Assembly: GCF_000512695.2 (NCBI RefSeq)
Contig: NZ_AZRW02000007.1
Span: 124,001-188,000 of the forward strand
Source of the DNA: Pseudomonas sp. QTF5
Lineage (GTDB): Bacteria > Pseudomonadota > Gammaproteobacteria > Pseudomonadales > Pseudomonadaceae
Direction: 5' to 3'
Length of the DNA: 64,000 bases
The translations under genes and the position numbers were made by a program. Within the stretch, counting starts at the first letter, position 1, and every line of letters begins with the position of its first letter. Shown one piece after another: positions 35,096-43,597 of the stretch. A model generated the notes under the pieces. It did not search any database, was not told the DNA's origin, and saw only the letters and a list, made by a program, of their open reading frames with translations.

Positions 35096-35338
35096 CCGGT
35101 CACCGGCATCGACTGCACCATCGCGTCGCTGCTGATCGACACCGAAGCGCCGCTGGACGTGCTGCATGAAACGGCGGCCTACCGCATCCGCACCGCGACT
35201 CAATTGCTGGAGAGTTTCGCTGTGAACGAAGGCGTTTACAGTGAGCTCGCGCGGGTGTTGGTAACTTCGCTGCGCGATGGCTGCGATTTGCTGGATGTGG
35301 TTGGGCGAAGGTTACAGATGCAGGTTTCGGGGTTATAA
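35081..35338 (+). CDS. Hypothetical 85-residue protein partnered with DUF6124
   Basis: This is a small, mostly helical protein (MDRYMPVTGIDCTIASLLID; ATQLLESFAVNEGVY; LVTSLRDGCDLLDVVGRRLQ) following the DUF6124 gene by 31 bp in the same direction. It ends before a strong terminator at about 35377-35417. A decayed copy of it follows the second DUF6124 gene. No function known. Confidence 0.7.
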   Translation: MDRYMPVTGIDCTIASLLIDTEAPLDVLHETAAYRIRTATQLLESFAVNEGVYSELARVLVTSLRDGCDLLDVVGRRLQMQVSGL

Positions 35339-35376
35339 CGAACCCGGCATAGGAAGCCGTTGCCGCTCTCCCAATA

Positions 35377-35417
35377 AAAAAGGTACCTGACGAGAGTTTC
35401 GCAGGTACCTTTTTTTT
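35377..35417 (+). terminator. Strong rho-independent terminator
   Basis: AAAAAAGGTACCTG and CAGGTACCTTTTTTT pair over about 13 bp and end in a run of eight T. It closes the DUF6124 unit, and with its A-tract could also serve the convergent EamA gene. Confidence 0.92.
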
Positions 35418-35470
35418 GGATTGAGCGGGTAGAGATGTTCTGAATACGTGACATCGGGATCTGAATGCGC

Positions 35471-36355
35471 CTATTTTCCAGACGGTGCAATGCGCACCGA
35501 CTGGCGCCCCTTCATCAACCCCACTGCAAGTGCCGATAGAATCAGCGCAATCGAAATCCCTTCATTGAAATCAACTCTATGCCCAAGCATCAGCATCGAA
35601 CCTGCGATCCCAAACACCGGAATCAGCAAAGACAGCGGTGCCACTCTGGAAACCGGGTACTCTCGCAGCAGTAGATTCCAACCCCAATAGCAGAAATGCG
35701 TCGCCGCGTAGACTTGAAACAAAATCGAGAACACCGACACCCACTCAAGTTGCGTTGCCAAGGAGGTAAACGGAGCGGAACCGTGTGCCAGCCAAGTGAG
35801 TACCAACAAAGGAATCGGCGGGAACAGGCTGGCCCACACCACAAAGGCGAACATTTCCCGGACCTTCGACCTTTTGATGATGACGTTGCCGACACTCCAA
35901 CTGAAGGCACTCACCACCAACAAGCCATAACCTACTGTCGTTGCATGGCCGGGACTGTTGAAAATAGTGCTGATCAAGCCCAGCGCTGCGAGCCCCACTC
36001 CAAGGGTCTGTCCAAGGCTCAGATGCTCGCGAAACAGCAACACTCCCCAACCCAAGGTAAAAAATGCACTGAACTGGATCAACAGAGCAGCGGTCCCTGG
36101 TGGAACACCCAGTTCGATGCCCAGGTTGATCAACGCCCACATCGCGACGCCGAAAATCAACCCATAGGCGGCCAACCACCCTATGGCAATCGGCGGGCGC
36201 CTGACAAAAAACACCCACGGCAACGCAGCCAGCGTAAAGCGAAGAGCAGTCAGCAACAGCGGATCGATAGCGGCCAAGCCTAGTTTGGTGATGGGAAAGT
36301 TCAGGCCCCAGACGGCTGTCACCAAGACGGCCAGGGTCAGATGTTTTTTCTGCAT
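35471..36355 (-). CDS. EamA (DMT superfamily) exporter
   Basis: This inner-membrane protein of the drug/metabolite transporter superfamily has 294 residues and ten hydrophobic segments arranged as two EamA repeats, about 8-135 and 145-280. The first repeat starts LAVLVTAVWGLNFPITKLGL and the second GLLVVSAFSWSVGNVIIKRS. Known EamA exporters move amino acids or their metabolites, but the substrate here is unknown. It is divergent from an AraC regulator across 119 bp, which may control it. Confidence 0.88.
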   Translation of the reverse strand: MQKKHLTLAVLVTAVWGLNFPITKLGLAAIDPLLLTALRFTLAALPWVFFVRRPPIAIGWLAAYGLIFGVAMWALINLGIELGVPPGTAALLIQFSAFFTLGWGVLLFREHLSLGQTLGVGLAALGLISTIFNSPGHATTVGYGLLVVSAFSWSVGNVIIKRSKVREMFAFVVWASLFPPIPLLVLTWLAHGSAPFTSLATQLEWVSVFSILFQVYAATHFCYWGWNLLLREYPVSRVAPLSLLIPVFGIAGSMLMLGHRVDFNEGISIALILSALAVGLMKGRQSVRIAPSGK

Positions 36356-36474
36356 GAAGTTCTATTTCCAGAAGTCAAGGCCGGCAGCTGTATGCACCAA
36401 CCAAGTCATCACTATGAGCAATAGAGGCAATGGCTCGCTTGCACTACCAGGTCATAAATCATTAAATTCGGGCC

Positions 36475-37257
36475 ATGCGCGAAACTGAAATAGATCCCTA
36501 CGAAAACACACCTCGCGATGCAGTGGTGACGGCCAATAACTATCTGGATGGTCAGCGCTTTGCGCTGCATACGCATCAACGTGGGCAGTTCGCCTACGCC
36601 GCCTGCGGCGTCATCACGGTATTCACTAGCCAGGGTAACTGGGTCGTGCCCCCACAAAGGGCTATCTGGGTACCGGCGGGAGTTCCCCATGAGATGAGCA
36701 TGAGCGGGCCGGTCACCATGCTTAATACCTACATCCGTAACCGTGTCGCGGCTCGGCTCAGTCTGCCTGCGCACTGCCAGGTCTTCGGCGTGTCAGCACT
36801 GCTTCGGCAGTTGCTGATCCGGGCCATAGACGTTCCGGCACTGTATGCCAAGGAGCATCTGGACGGCCATCTGATGACATTGCTGCTTCACGAAATAGCA
36901 GGCATGTCGCCCCTATCGCTTAATGCACCTCTGCCGGTTGAGTCCAGGTTGGCACACGCCTGCCGCAACCTGCTGGAGCAACCTTCGCTGGAGATAGGGA
37001 TTGATGACATGACCAGGCAGGTCGGGATGAGCCGCCGCACATTCACCCGTCTATTTCGCCAACAAACCGGTATCAGCTTTGTCGAATGGCGCCAGCAGGC
37101 ATGTCTATTGGCGGCCGTGGTGCGTCTGGGTAACGGGGAGGCAATTACGCGGGTTGCGACTGATCTGGGCTATAGCAGCCCGAGTGCCTTCACCAGTGTT
37201 TTCCGTCGAGTATTGGGTGAGGCGCCCAGTCGGTATTTTCCAAAAGAAGTGCTTTGA
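36475..37257 (+). CDS. AraC-family transcriptional regulator with cupin sensor
   Basis: This 260-residue regulator has an N-terminal cupin domain at about 18-95 (FALHTHQRGQFAYAACG, VPPQRAIWVPAGVPHEM) and a C-terminal AraC domain at about 160-258. The latter has two helix-turn-helix units (IDDMTRQVGMSRRTFTRLFR; AITRVATDLGYSSPSAFTSV). It is divergent from the EamA exporter and likely regulates it, a common pairing in Pseudomonas. The inducer is unknown. Confidence 0.88.
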   Translation: MRETEIDPYENTPRDAVVTANNYLDGQRFALHTHQRGQFAYAACGVITVFTSQGNWVVPPQRAIWVPAGVPHEMSMSGPVTMLNTYIRNRVAARLSLPAHCQVFGVSALLRQLLIRAIDVPALYAKEHLDGHLMTLLLHEIAGMSPLSLNAPLPVESRLAHACRNLLEQPSLEIGIDDMTRQVGMSRRTFTRLFRQQTGISFVEWRQQACLLAAVVRLGNGEAITRVATDLGYSSPSAFTSVFRRVLGEAPSRYFPKEVL

Positions 37258-37424
37258 AGCATACCCATCGAAACCAAGAGCCCTGATCTGCGCGCCCACA
37301 TGAAATAGATCGAACGGCGCGCTAGTGAAAACACTCCATGAAAGACCATTACCCTGATCCAGAGTCGCTCCGGGTTATGCGGGCTGAACGTAGCGAGAAA
37401 GGATTTCTCCGACAGATTAGAGTC

Positions 37425-37998
37425 ACGTCATATTGGGAAATTTCCCGCGACTCATAGCGACGTCCATGAACTGGCGAACAAGGTTTCCGGAAGATAGTCT
37501 TCACGCTTCGCTACGAACCCTGCGGACGGTTTTGACAAGCCGAAACAGCGTAAGGATCCCTAACCCCATGGAACGCCCTTATGAAAAAAATCCCCCTGAA
37601 ATTAGTTGAAAATCCGGCCACTTCAGAGCCTGAAACCCTCGACCAAACCCAACTTCCCCAAGCCACCGAACGCGCCGTCAGCGCCCGCCGGCGCAACCTG
37701 AACAGGAACATTTTCAGCGTCCGCCCCGACGTCGATACGAACACCCTGCTCGCTCATGCCAGCGAAACCCTGGCCTCCCTCAACGTCATGACTTTGGACT
37801 TTGCCAACCAACTCGAAGGCTCGCAGCGCAATGTGGCACTGGCTCTTCAGCAGTTGACGGTGTTGACCGAGCTTTTGGTTAACCGAGCACGGGATAACCT
37901 CGATCCGAACGGGTCGGTGGCCGTAGCCGAACCTCCCGTCTTTCACTGAGTGATCGCGCTCGTTGATCGAATGGTGGTTTTGTCTGGATCGATACAGG
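37425..37998 (+). repeat. Duplicated DUF6124 locus, copy B
   Basis: Second copy of the segment at 34517-35095. The copies have diverged in the coding part but keep the upstream 150 bp closely similar, which suggests a conserved promoter or leader. The stretch 37258-37424 before it holds no gene that I can see. Confidence 0.8.
37581..37949 (+). CDS. DUF6124 family protein, copy B
   Basis: This 122-residue paralogue of the protein at 34672 keeps the order VRPDVDTNTLLAHASETLAS, DFANQLEGSQRNVALALQQL, VNRARDNLD. A short deletion in the disordered linker (RRRNLNRNIFS) explains the smaller size. Function unknown. Its former partner gene is decayed immediately downstream. Confidence 0.85.
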   Translation: MKKIPLKLVENPATSEPETLDQTQLPQATERAVSARRRNLNRNIFSVRPDVDTNTLLAHASETLASLNVMTLDFANQLEGSQRNVALALQQLTVLTELLVNRARDNLDPNGSVAVAEPPVFH

Positions 37999-38028
37999 CG
38001 ACGGCTACAGGCGCAGATTCGGCGTAGA
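37981..38028 (+). pseudogene. Remnant of a second copy of the 85-residue gene
   Basis: TGGATCGATACA at the front matches the start region of the gene at 35081 with its ATG lost. After a few bases GGCTACAGGCGCAGATTCGG matches that gene's end (GGTTACAGATGCAGGTTTCGG differs at few places). The middle is deleted, leaving about 48 bp. Confidence 0.55.
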
Positions 38029-38033
38029 AAAGC

Positions 38034-38066
38034 AAAATGGGCGGCCTCATTGAGGTCGCCCATTTT
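38034..38066 (+). terminator. Rho-independent terminator after DUF6124 copy B
   Basis: AAAATGGGCG-G-CCTCA and TGAGG-T-CGCCCATTTT form a long stem with one mismatch, ending in T-rich sequence. It can work in both directions. Confidence 0.85.
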
Positions 38067-38214
38067 TACTGATGCCGTCAGTTGCCCCTTCATTGACTAC
38101 ACTTCGTGGCAGTGAGCAACACGGAGAAGTCTTCCATCAACATGAATTTTTCTTCACCCCACCGCCTCTCTCCAACCTGTACATTCCTCTCGCTCATTCA
38201 AGAAACTACGGTTT

Positions 38215-38239
38215 GCCCGCCTCCCGCGGGCTTTTTTTT
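38215..38239 (+). terminator. Rho-independent terminator with no obvious gene
   Basis: GCCCGC and GCGGGC surround CTCCC and are followed by eight T. No supported gene ends here. A short frame from ATG 38142 reads through the hairpin, so this may be a leader or attenuator, or the end of a small RNA starting in 38067-38140. Confidence 0.8.
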
Positions 38240-38301
38240 GCCTGCCGTTTTATTAGCGGTCAGTTCAAGGTGACCGCCGCATGGGAAACCTTCAGCAGTT
38301 C

Positions 38302-38832
38302 CTACAGGCATTTCAACCGATACAAATACGTATCCTGCTCCCCATGCTGCTGCGAACACCGCGCCTGATAAAACATCCTGATCAAACCAAACCCAGCCGC
38401 TTCAGCCAGCCGCTGGCTCGCCACGTTGGCCGAGGCGGTGGTCAGGTAAAACGTAAAACCGGGCATGCTGTTGATCAGTGCTTCAAGCGCTGCCCGCATA
38501 TAGCCTTTGCCCGAATACTCGGTATTGGCCCAGTAGCCGACGAGATATCGATTGCGGCGCCGGGGTTTCAAGCCAATGCAGCCAATGATCGTATGCGCTT
38601 CATCGTCGACGATAAGCAACCGCCGCTCGCCAGCTTCGCTCTTGAACTCATCGACCGCCCGCGTGAGAAACGAGCGCGCTTCGTCCTCGGTGGTGCAGGG
38701 TTTGGCCCAATGCAAAAATTCGGAATGGGCCGTAAAACTGGTGTTCAGCGCATGCTGCAACGCTTTACACCATTCAGGGTCGGGGGCGCTCAATCTCAAT
38801 GTGTGAGTACCAACCGTCAGCGCAAGCTCCAT
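38302..38832 (-). CDS. GNAT-family (RimJ/RimL-like) N-acetyltransferase
   Basis: This is a predicted acetyl-CoA-dependent N-acetyltransferase of 176 residues. The GNAT fold shows as RRLLIVDDEAHTIIGCIGLK, then YWANTEYSGKGYMRAALEAL in place of the QxxGxG acetyl-CoA site (here YSGKGYM), and ASANVASQRLAEAAGFGL near the C-terminus. The start MELALTVGTHTLRL is chosen because AAGGAT precedes it at the right distance; a start 9 codons upstream lacks such a site. The acceptor is unknown. Confidence 0.85.
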   Translation of the reverse strand: MELALTVGTHTLRLSAPDPEWCKALQHALNTSFTAHSEFLHWAKPCTTEDEARSFLTRAVDEFKSEAGERRLLIVDDEAHTIIGCIGLKPRRRNRYLVGYWANTEYSGKGYMRAALEALINSMPGFTFYLTTASANVASQRLAEAAGFGLIRMFYQARCSQQHGEQDTYLYRLKCL

Positions 38833-38886
38833 TGCATCATCCTTAAATACAAACTCCATGACACCAGAGAGTAACAGGTGAGCTAT

Positions 38887-39720
38887 TTAGCCTGCAGTCT
38901 GAGGTTGCGCAGAAGCCTCAGGCTTTTCTTGTTTTTCCAGTACCGGCAACTCCAGCCGCGCCCGCCCATAGAACGCCAACGCCGTCAGCAAACACGCCAG
39001 CCACACAAAGATTCCGGCCCAGAAGGTGTGGGACATATAGTGCCAACCCTGTAGAACCCGCGTTGTGCCATAGACGAAACCGAGCAGCAGCGAGCCGTAC
39101 ATCAGCGCTTTGGAATACCGCCAGCGGTAGCGGCGAGCCACGAAGTACAGCGCGAGCATCGTGAAGCCGCCCGACGCATGTCCACCCGGCCAGCAACGAC
39201 CGGCACCGGCGACTTTCAGCAGGTCGAAATTCTGGTACCACTCCTTGTGTTCGATTTTCCCGGCGTACTGAGTCGTTTCGACCGGGCAATAGACACTGGT
39301 GTGGCCCTTGAGGTAGTGGATAACGCCAGTGCTGATGGAAAACGCGAACACCACATAGAGAAAGTCCCGACGGTGTTTACTGGCAAACCGAAGCACCGGC
39401 GCGACTTTGATTTTTTCCAGGAGTGCGATGATCTTCGAATGTTTTTCAATCTTCAGACGCGGCCAGAGAAACGACAGCAAAGCGCCGATCATCGCGGCCT
39501 CACCGGTCCAGTTCGGAATGATCCGCGCCCATTTATGGGTGATTTTCTCGAACAGATGAACATGCTGTAACGGAAACACCCGGGTGACCGGATCATAAAA
39601 AAGATCGCTGAAGGCGATGTCTATCCTGGTCAGGTCAAACAGCAGGAAAACCACGACCGTGCAGACCAGGGGGATACCGAAGTTCGCCCAATAAAAGCGG
39701 TAACGGGAAGAAGTCAGCAT
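38887..39720 (-). CDS. PAP2-family membrane phosphatase
   Basis: This 277-residue inner-membrane protein is predicted to remove phosphate from lipids or lipid-linked substrates. Five or six hydrophobic segments carry the PAP2 motifs: YLKGHTSVYCP in place of KxxxxxxRP, CWPGGHASGG for PSGH, and RVLQGWHYMSHTFWAG for the last motif. The final Asp of the classic motif is not present, as in the LpxE/LpxT-like branch. It follows the histidine phosphatase gene by 34 bp on the same strand, which suggests work on lipid A or the cell envelope. Confidence 0.85.
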   Translation of the reverse strand: MLTSSRYRFYWANFGIPLVCTVVVFLLFDLTRIDIAFSDLFYDPVTRVFPLQHVHLFEKITHKWARIIPNWTGEAAMIGALLSFLWPRLKIEKHSKIIALLEKIKVAPVLRFASKHRRDFLYVVFAFSISTGVIHYLKGHTSVYCPVETTQYAGKIEHKEWYQNFDLLKVAGAGRCWPGGHASGGFTMLALYFVARRYRWRYSKALMYGSLLLGFVYGTTRVLQGWHYMSHTFWAGIFVWLACLLTALAFYGRARLELPVLEKQEKPEASAQPQTAG

Positions 39721-39754
39721 CGTACATCCTGATCCAGAGGGATGATGGTGAGGC

Positions 39755-40447
39755 TCATTCAGTGGTCACCGAATGCCAGTCAGAGGCTTCGATGAAGCCG
39801 AGCATGCGCGGTGCCTGAAGCTTTTCGGCGGTGATAAACAGAGAGGCGCCGTAGCCAAGGGTGTCGGTGGGTAACTTGAGGTCTTTTTCCAGTTGCGCCA
39901 TGCACTCGCTGTGGGTCACCAGAATCAGGTTGCGCCCGGCCACCTTGTGCGCGAGGGCATCGCGCAGCATGCTGCCTCTGCAGTGGACCAACCAGTCTTC
40001 GTCGACGCCGACCTTGTTGAACATATAACCGGCGGTTTGCGCCGTGCGCATCACCGGGCTGTTGTAGATGTCGGCCCGATCCAGGCCCAAATGCTCGAAC
40101 TGCGCGCCGACACTCACCGCCACGCTGCGCGAACGATCCGTAATGCCATCGTTGCCAATCAGACAGGCTGCGGTGGAGTGATCGCAGCGCTCGACGTGGC
40201 GCACCAGCACGATCATGTCGCCCTTGGTCCAACCGGTCACCAACGCCCGGGCACCCGCTACATTGCCATGGGCCAGATCCGGGACGGCAGCAGGCCGCAA
40301 CAGCCACACGGTCAGCGGAATCACCAGCAGTGCCGAGGCCAGCACGACCACAGTATTTCGATAACGGGCCAAACGGCTCAGATCGATCGAGCGTTTTATC
40401 CCGAACAGACTCAGTCTCAATTCCACATCAAACCGCCTCGCCGGCAT
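39755..40447 (-). CDS. Histidine phosphatase superfamily protein, membrane-anchored
   Basis: This 230-residue protein has one N-terminal membrane segment (TVVVLASALLVIPLTVWLL, about 32-50), then a periplasmic histidine phosphatase domain. The catalytic RHG motif appears as VLVRHVERCDHS, with Glu or Val in place of Gly, and the second catalytic His is in LVTHSECM. The Ais-like branch acts on LPS phosphate groups. Its location with a PAP2 enzyme supports an envelope role, but the substrate is inferred. Confidence 0.8.
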   Translation of the reverse strand: MPARRFDVELRLSLFGIKRSIDLSRLARYRNTVVVLASALLVIPLTVWLLRPAAVPDLAHGNVAGARALVTGWTKGDMIVLVRHVERCDHSTAACLIGNDGITDRSRSVAVSVGAQFEHLGLDRADIYNSPVMRTAQTAGYMFNKVGVDEDWLVHCRGSMLRDALAHKVAGRNLILVTHSECMAQLEKDLKLPTDTLGYGASLFITAEKLQAPRMLGFIEASDWHSVTTE

Positions 40448-40685
40448 GCACCATTGTCATTCGATGCCGCGAGGGTAAAGAGGCGCGCGTCGGCAACCGG
40501 TGAAACCCATGTGAAAAAAAGCTTAAGACCCGCCCAAAAATCTTGTTACAGAATCGGTCCGAGAAAACCCTTTCAGCTCTCGGGATTGCTGCCGATACAG
40601 ACCTGCTAACCCTTGCTGGCTCTTAAAACAACAATCTTCCAGCCAACCGACGATCAAGAAACACAACGTTCCTGGAGGAATATTG

Positions 40686-42605
40686 ATGAATAGCTGGTTC
40701 GGTAATATCAGCGTGAACCTGAAGCTGGGCCTGGGATTCGGCCTGGTCCTGGCACTGACCTGCGTCCTCGCCCTGACCGGCTGGACGAGCCTGGGCGGGT
40801 TGATTGACCGCAGCAACTGGATGAGCGACATCACTCAGTTAAACGCTGGCCTGACCAAGCTGCGTGTGGTTCGCCTGCAATACATGCTGACCAACGGCGA
40901 TGAAACTGCCGCACAGAATGTACAAACAACACTCGATGGCTTCGTCGCTCAGCAACAAGCGTTGCTGTCGAGTTTCAAAAGCCCGGAAAACCTCAAGCTG
41001 CTCAAAGAGCAGAGCGCGACCATCAGCGCTTACCAGATATCCCTGAACAAAATGCGCAGCGCCTACCGCACCGGTAACAGCGCCCGCGACGCCATGGACG
41101 CCAACGCTGAAACCGCCAGCAAGTTGATCGAAGCGATCAGCACCCGCGTGCAGCAAATGCCCCTGAGCGACCAACGCTTCGAACAGTTCCAGGCCATCAC
41201 CGCGGCCAAGGAAGCGTTCATCCTGGCGCGCTACGAAGTGCGTGGCTACACCGCCAGCACCAACGCCGAGACCGAGCAAAAAGCCGTCGCCCAACTGGAC
41301 ACGGCCATCGCCAGCCTGAAACAGCTCAACATGCATTTCGCCGAGACCCAGCAAGATGCTCTGCGTCAGCTGGAAACTGCGCTGAGCAACTACCGCAGCG
41401 CCTTGCAAACGTATAAAGCCGCCAACACCGATGCGGTGCAGGCGCGCAAGGAAATGACTGTACAGGGCGCCACCATCGTGACCCTGAGCGATCAGCTGTA
41501 TCAAATCCAGCTTGAACGTCGTGATGTCGAAAGCGCCCAGGCCCGCACGCTGCAACTGATCAGCACGTTGCTGGCGTTGCTGGTGGGTATCATTGCCGCC
41601 GTGCTCATCACCCGTCAGATCACCGGCCCGTTACGCGATACCCTGGCCGTGGTCGAGCGCATCGCCAGCGGCGATCTGTCCCAGGACGTCAAAGTGACCC
41701 GCCGCGACGAACTCGGCGTGTTGCAGCAAGGCATCGCACGCATGGGCGTGACCCTGCGCGATTTGATCAGCGGTATCCGCGATGGCGTCACCCAGATCGC
41801 CAGCGCCGCCGAAGAACTGTCGGCCGTGACTGAACAAACCAGTGCCGGGGTCAACAGCCAGAAGATCGAGACCGATCAGGTGGCCACCGCCATGCACGAG
41901 ATGACGGCCACGGTGCAGGAAGTCGCGCGCAATGCCGAAGAAGCCTCCCAGGCCGCAGCCGCCGCTGATGGCGAAGCGCGCGAAGGCGACAAAGTGGTCA
42001 ACGAAGCCATCGCCCAGATCGAACGTCTGGCCAGCGAAGTGGCGCGCTCCACCGAAGCCATGAGCGTGCTGCAGAAGGAAAGCGACAAGATCGGCAGCGT
42101 CATGGACGTGATCAAAGCGGTGGCCGAACAGACCAACCTGCTGGCCCTCAACGCCGCCATCGAAGCGGCCCGTGCCGGTGAAGCCGGTCGTGGTTTTGCT
42201 GTGGTGGCCGACGAAGTTCGCGGCCTGGCCCAGCGCACGCAGAAATCCACCGAGGAAATCGAAGGCCTGGTGGCCGGCCTGCAGAACGGCACCCAACAGG
42301 TGTCGACCGTGATGAACAACAGCCGCGCCTTGACTGACAGCAGTGTGGCGCTGACCCGCAAGGCCGGCGTGTCACTGGAAAACATCACCCGCACGGTGTC
42401 GAACATCCAGTCGATGAACCAGCAGATCGCTGCCGCCGCCGAGCAACAAAGCGGCGTGGCCGAAGAGATCAGCCGCAGCATCATCAACGTACGCGACGTG
42501 TCCGAACAGACCGCTTCCGCCAGCGACGAAACCGCTGCCTCCAGTGTTGAGCTGGCGCGGTTGGGCAATCAGTTGCAGATGATGGTGAGGCACTTCCGGG
42601 TTTGA
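40686..42605 (+). CDS. Methyl-accepting chemotaxis protein
   Basis: This 639-residue transmembrane chemoreceptor has TM1 at about 12-32, a periplasmic four-helix ligand domain to about 285 and TM2 at about 290-310 ([18 protein letters not shown]). A HAMP domain follows at about 311-365 and a signalling domain ends in the conserved hairpin [19 protein letters not shown]. The C-terminus lacks an obvious CheR-binding pentapeptide. GGAGG before ATG 40686 supports the start. The ligand is unknown. Confidence 0.93.
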   Translation: MNSWFGNISVNLKLGLGFGLVLALTCVLALTGWTSLGGLIDRSNWMSDITQLNAGLTKLRVVRLQYMLTNGDETAAQNVQTTLDGFVAQQQALLSSFKSPENLKLLKEQSATISAYQISLNKMRSAYRTGNSARDAMDANAETASKLIEAISTRVQQMPLSDQRFEQFQAITAAKEAFILARYEVRGYTASTNAETEQKAVAQLDTAIASLKQLNMHFAETQQDALRQLETALSNYRSALQTYKAANTDAVQARKEMTVQGATIVTLSDQLYQIQLERRDVESAQARTLQLISTLLALLVGIIAAVLITRQITGPLRDTLAVVERIASGDLSQDVKVTRRDELGVLQQGIARMGVTLRDLISGIRDGVTQIASAAEELSAVTEQTSAGVNSQKIETDQVATAMHEMTATVQEVARNAEEASQAAAAADGEAREGDKVVNEAIAQIERLASEVARSTEAMSVLQKESDKIGSVMDVIKAVAEQTNLLALNAAIEAARAGEAGRGFAVVADEVRGLAQRTQKSTEEIEGLVAGLQNGTQQVSTVMNNSRALTDSSVALTRKAGVSLENITRTVSNIQSMNQQIAAAAEQQSGVAEEISRSIINVRDVSEQTASASDETAASSVELARLGNQLQMMVRHFRV

Positions 42606-42633
42606 TGTTAAGTCCGTGGTGAATGACAGATCC

Positions 42634-42700
42634 ATTCGCGGGCAAGCCCGCTCCTACAAATTACGGAGCGAGGCTTGCCCTAAGGCTTGCCCGCGAAAGC
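42634..42700. repeat. REP element pair after the chemoreceptor gene
   Basis: TTCGCGGGCAAGCCCGCTCC (42634-42653) and an inverted partner ending CTTGCCCGCGAA (42685-42696) surround a partial third unit. They are typical short Pseudomonas REPs. Confidence 0.85.
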
Positions 42701-42723
42701 GATCTACCGATCACCAGAGTCAT

Positions 42724-43143
42724 TCAGGCGTCCCACGGATTGATCACTGCAATCCCGGGAAACTCGAAGTCCCGAACATTGCGAGTGGCAATGGGTGCTC
42801 CGTGACTTCGGCAGATTGCCGCTATCTGAGCATCAGCCATCGACGCCATTCGACCATTTGCTTCTGCGCCAGCTACCAGCGTCGCGTACTCCACCGCGGC
42901 ATGGGCATCAAAAGGCAAAATCCTTCCGGCAAAGTCCTCTTCGAACATCGCCATCGCATGAGCTTCAAGTTTCTGTTTGCGCTTGCCGAACGGGAGCCGG
43001 GCAATGCCATGGAGAATTTCCGCTACAGTGACAGCACTAATTGCCAACTCCATTGCTGGCTGTGCATCAACCCAGGCAAGCACTTGAGTGTCAGGCTCGA
43101 CCCGCATGAATTCTGAAAGAACATTGGTATCGAGCACTATCAT
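42724..43143 (-). CDS. fitB: PIN-domain toxin FitB/VapC
   Basis: This predicted ribonuclease toxin has 139 residues and the four acidic PIN positions: MIVLDTNVLSE (Asp5), VAEILHG (Glu42), DAHAAVEYA and ASMADAQIAA. It ends in TRNVRDFEFPGIAVINPWD, the FitB-type C-terminus. The start overlaps the antitoxin stop by 4 bp. The pair forms a typical type II module in which the complex represses its own promoter. Confidence 0.9.
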   Translation of the reverse strand: MIVLDTNVLSEFMRVEPDTQVLAWVDAQPAMELAISAVTVAEILHGIARLPFGKRKQKLEAHAMAMFEEDFAGRILPFDAHAAVEYATLVAGAEANGRMASMADAQIAAICRSHGAPIATRNVRDFEFPGIAVINPWDA

Positions 43144-43385
43144 TCGGAAAAATCCACCGCTGTCGCTTTCTCGTGACGCGAAGGAAGGTCGAGCTCAACC
43201 CCACCGCTGGCTTTGAACCTATTGCGGATTCGGCTACCAAGACCTCCTGCGCGATCAACGGTGGCCAGGGCTCGACCAAGAATCAGGCGAGCCTCTTCTT
43301 CCATCGAATGTCCATTGTGAGCGGCGGCGATACGCAACTGTTCCTTGACCTGATCGTCCAGGTTTCGAATTGTGATACTGGCCAT
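43140..43385 (-). CDS. fitA: Ribbon-helix-helix antitoxin FitA
   Basis: This 81-residue antitoxin begins with a ribbon-helix-helix DNA-binding domain (MASITIRNLDDQVKEQLRIA, then HNGHSMEEEARLIL), followed by a flexible toxin-binding tail (GVELDLPSRHE). The start is set at 43385, where the conserved domain begins. A perfect 9-bp palindrome lies 12 bp upstream and is the likely operator. The toxin gene follows with a 4-bp overlap. Confidence 0.9.
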   Translation of the reverse strand: MASITIRNLDDQVKEQLRIAAAHNGHSMEEEARLILGRALATVDRAGGLGSRIRNRFKASGGVELDLPSRHEKATAVDFSE

Positions 43386-43396
43386 GATGCCTCCTG

Positions 43397-43418
43397 CAAT
43401 CAATGAAATCATTGATTG
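43397..43418. promoter_or_regulatory. Operator palindrome of fitAB
   Basis: CAATCAATG-AAAT-CATTGATTG is a perfect inverted repeat with a 4-base centre, 12 bp before the fitA start. FitA-type antitoxins bind such repeats to repress their own operon. Confidence 0.75.
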
Positions 43419-43597
43419 AGGCTAACACACCTTGCCCCATCAAAACCCGCAGAGCTGCCGAACGGCCTCAGACACTAATCGCAAGGAACTCGGCGTAAAA
43501 CTCCAAAGCCTTGGTTTCATCGAAAATCCGCAGGGTCGGGGTGGTTTTGCCGAAGCTCAGGGGTTGCGCCCCACCAGCGCAGCAAAGGAAGGCTCAC

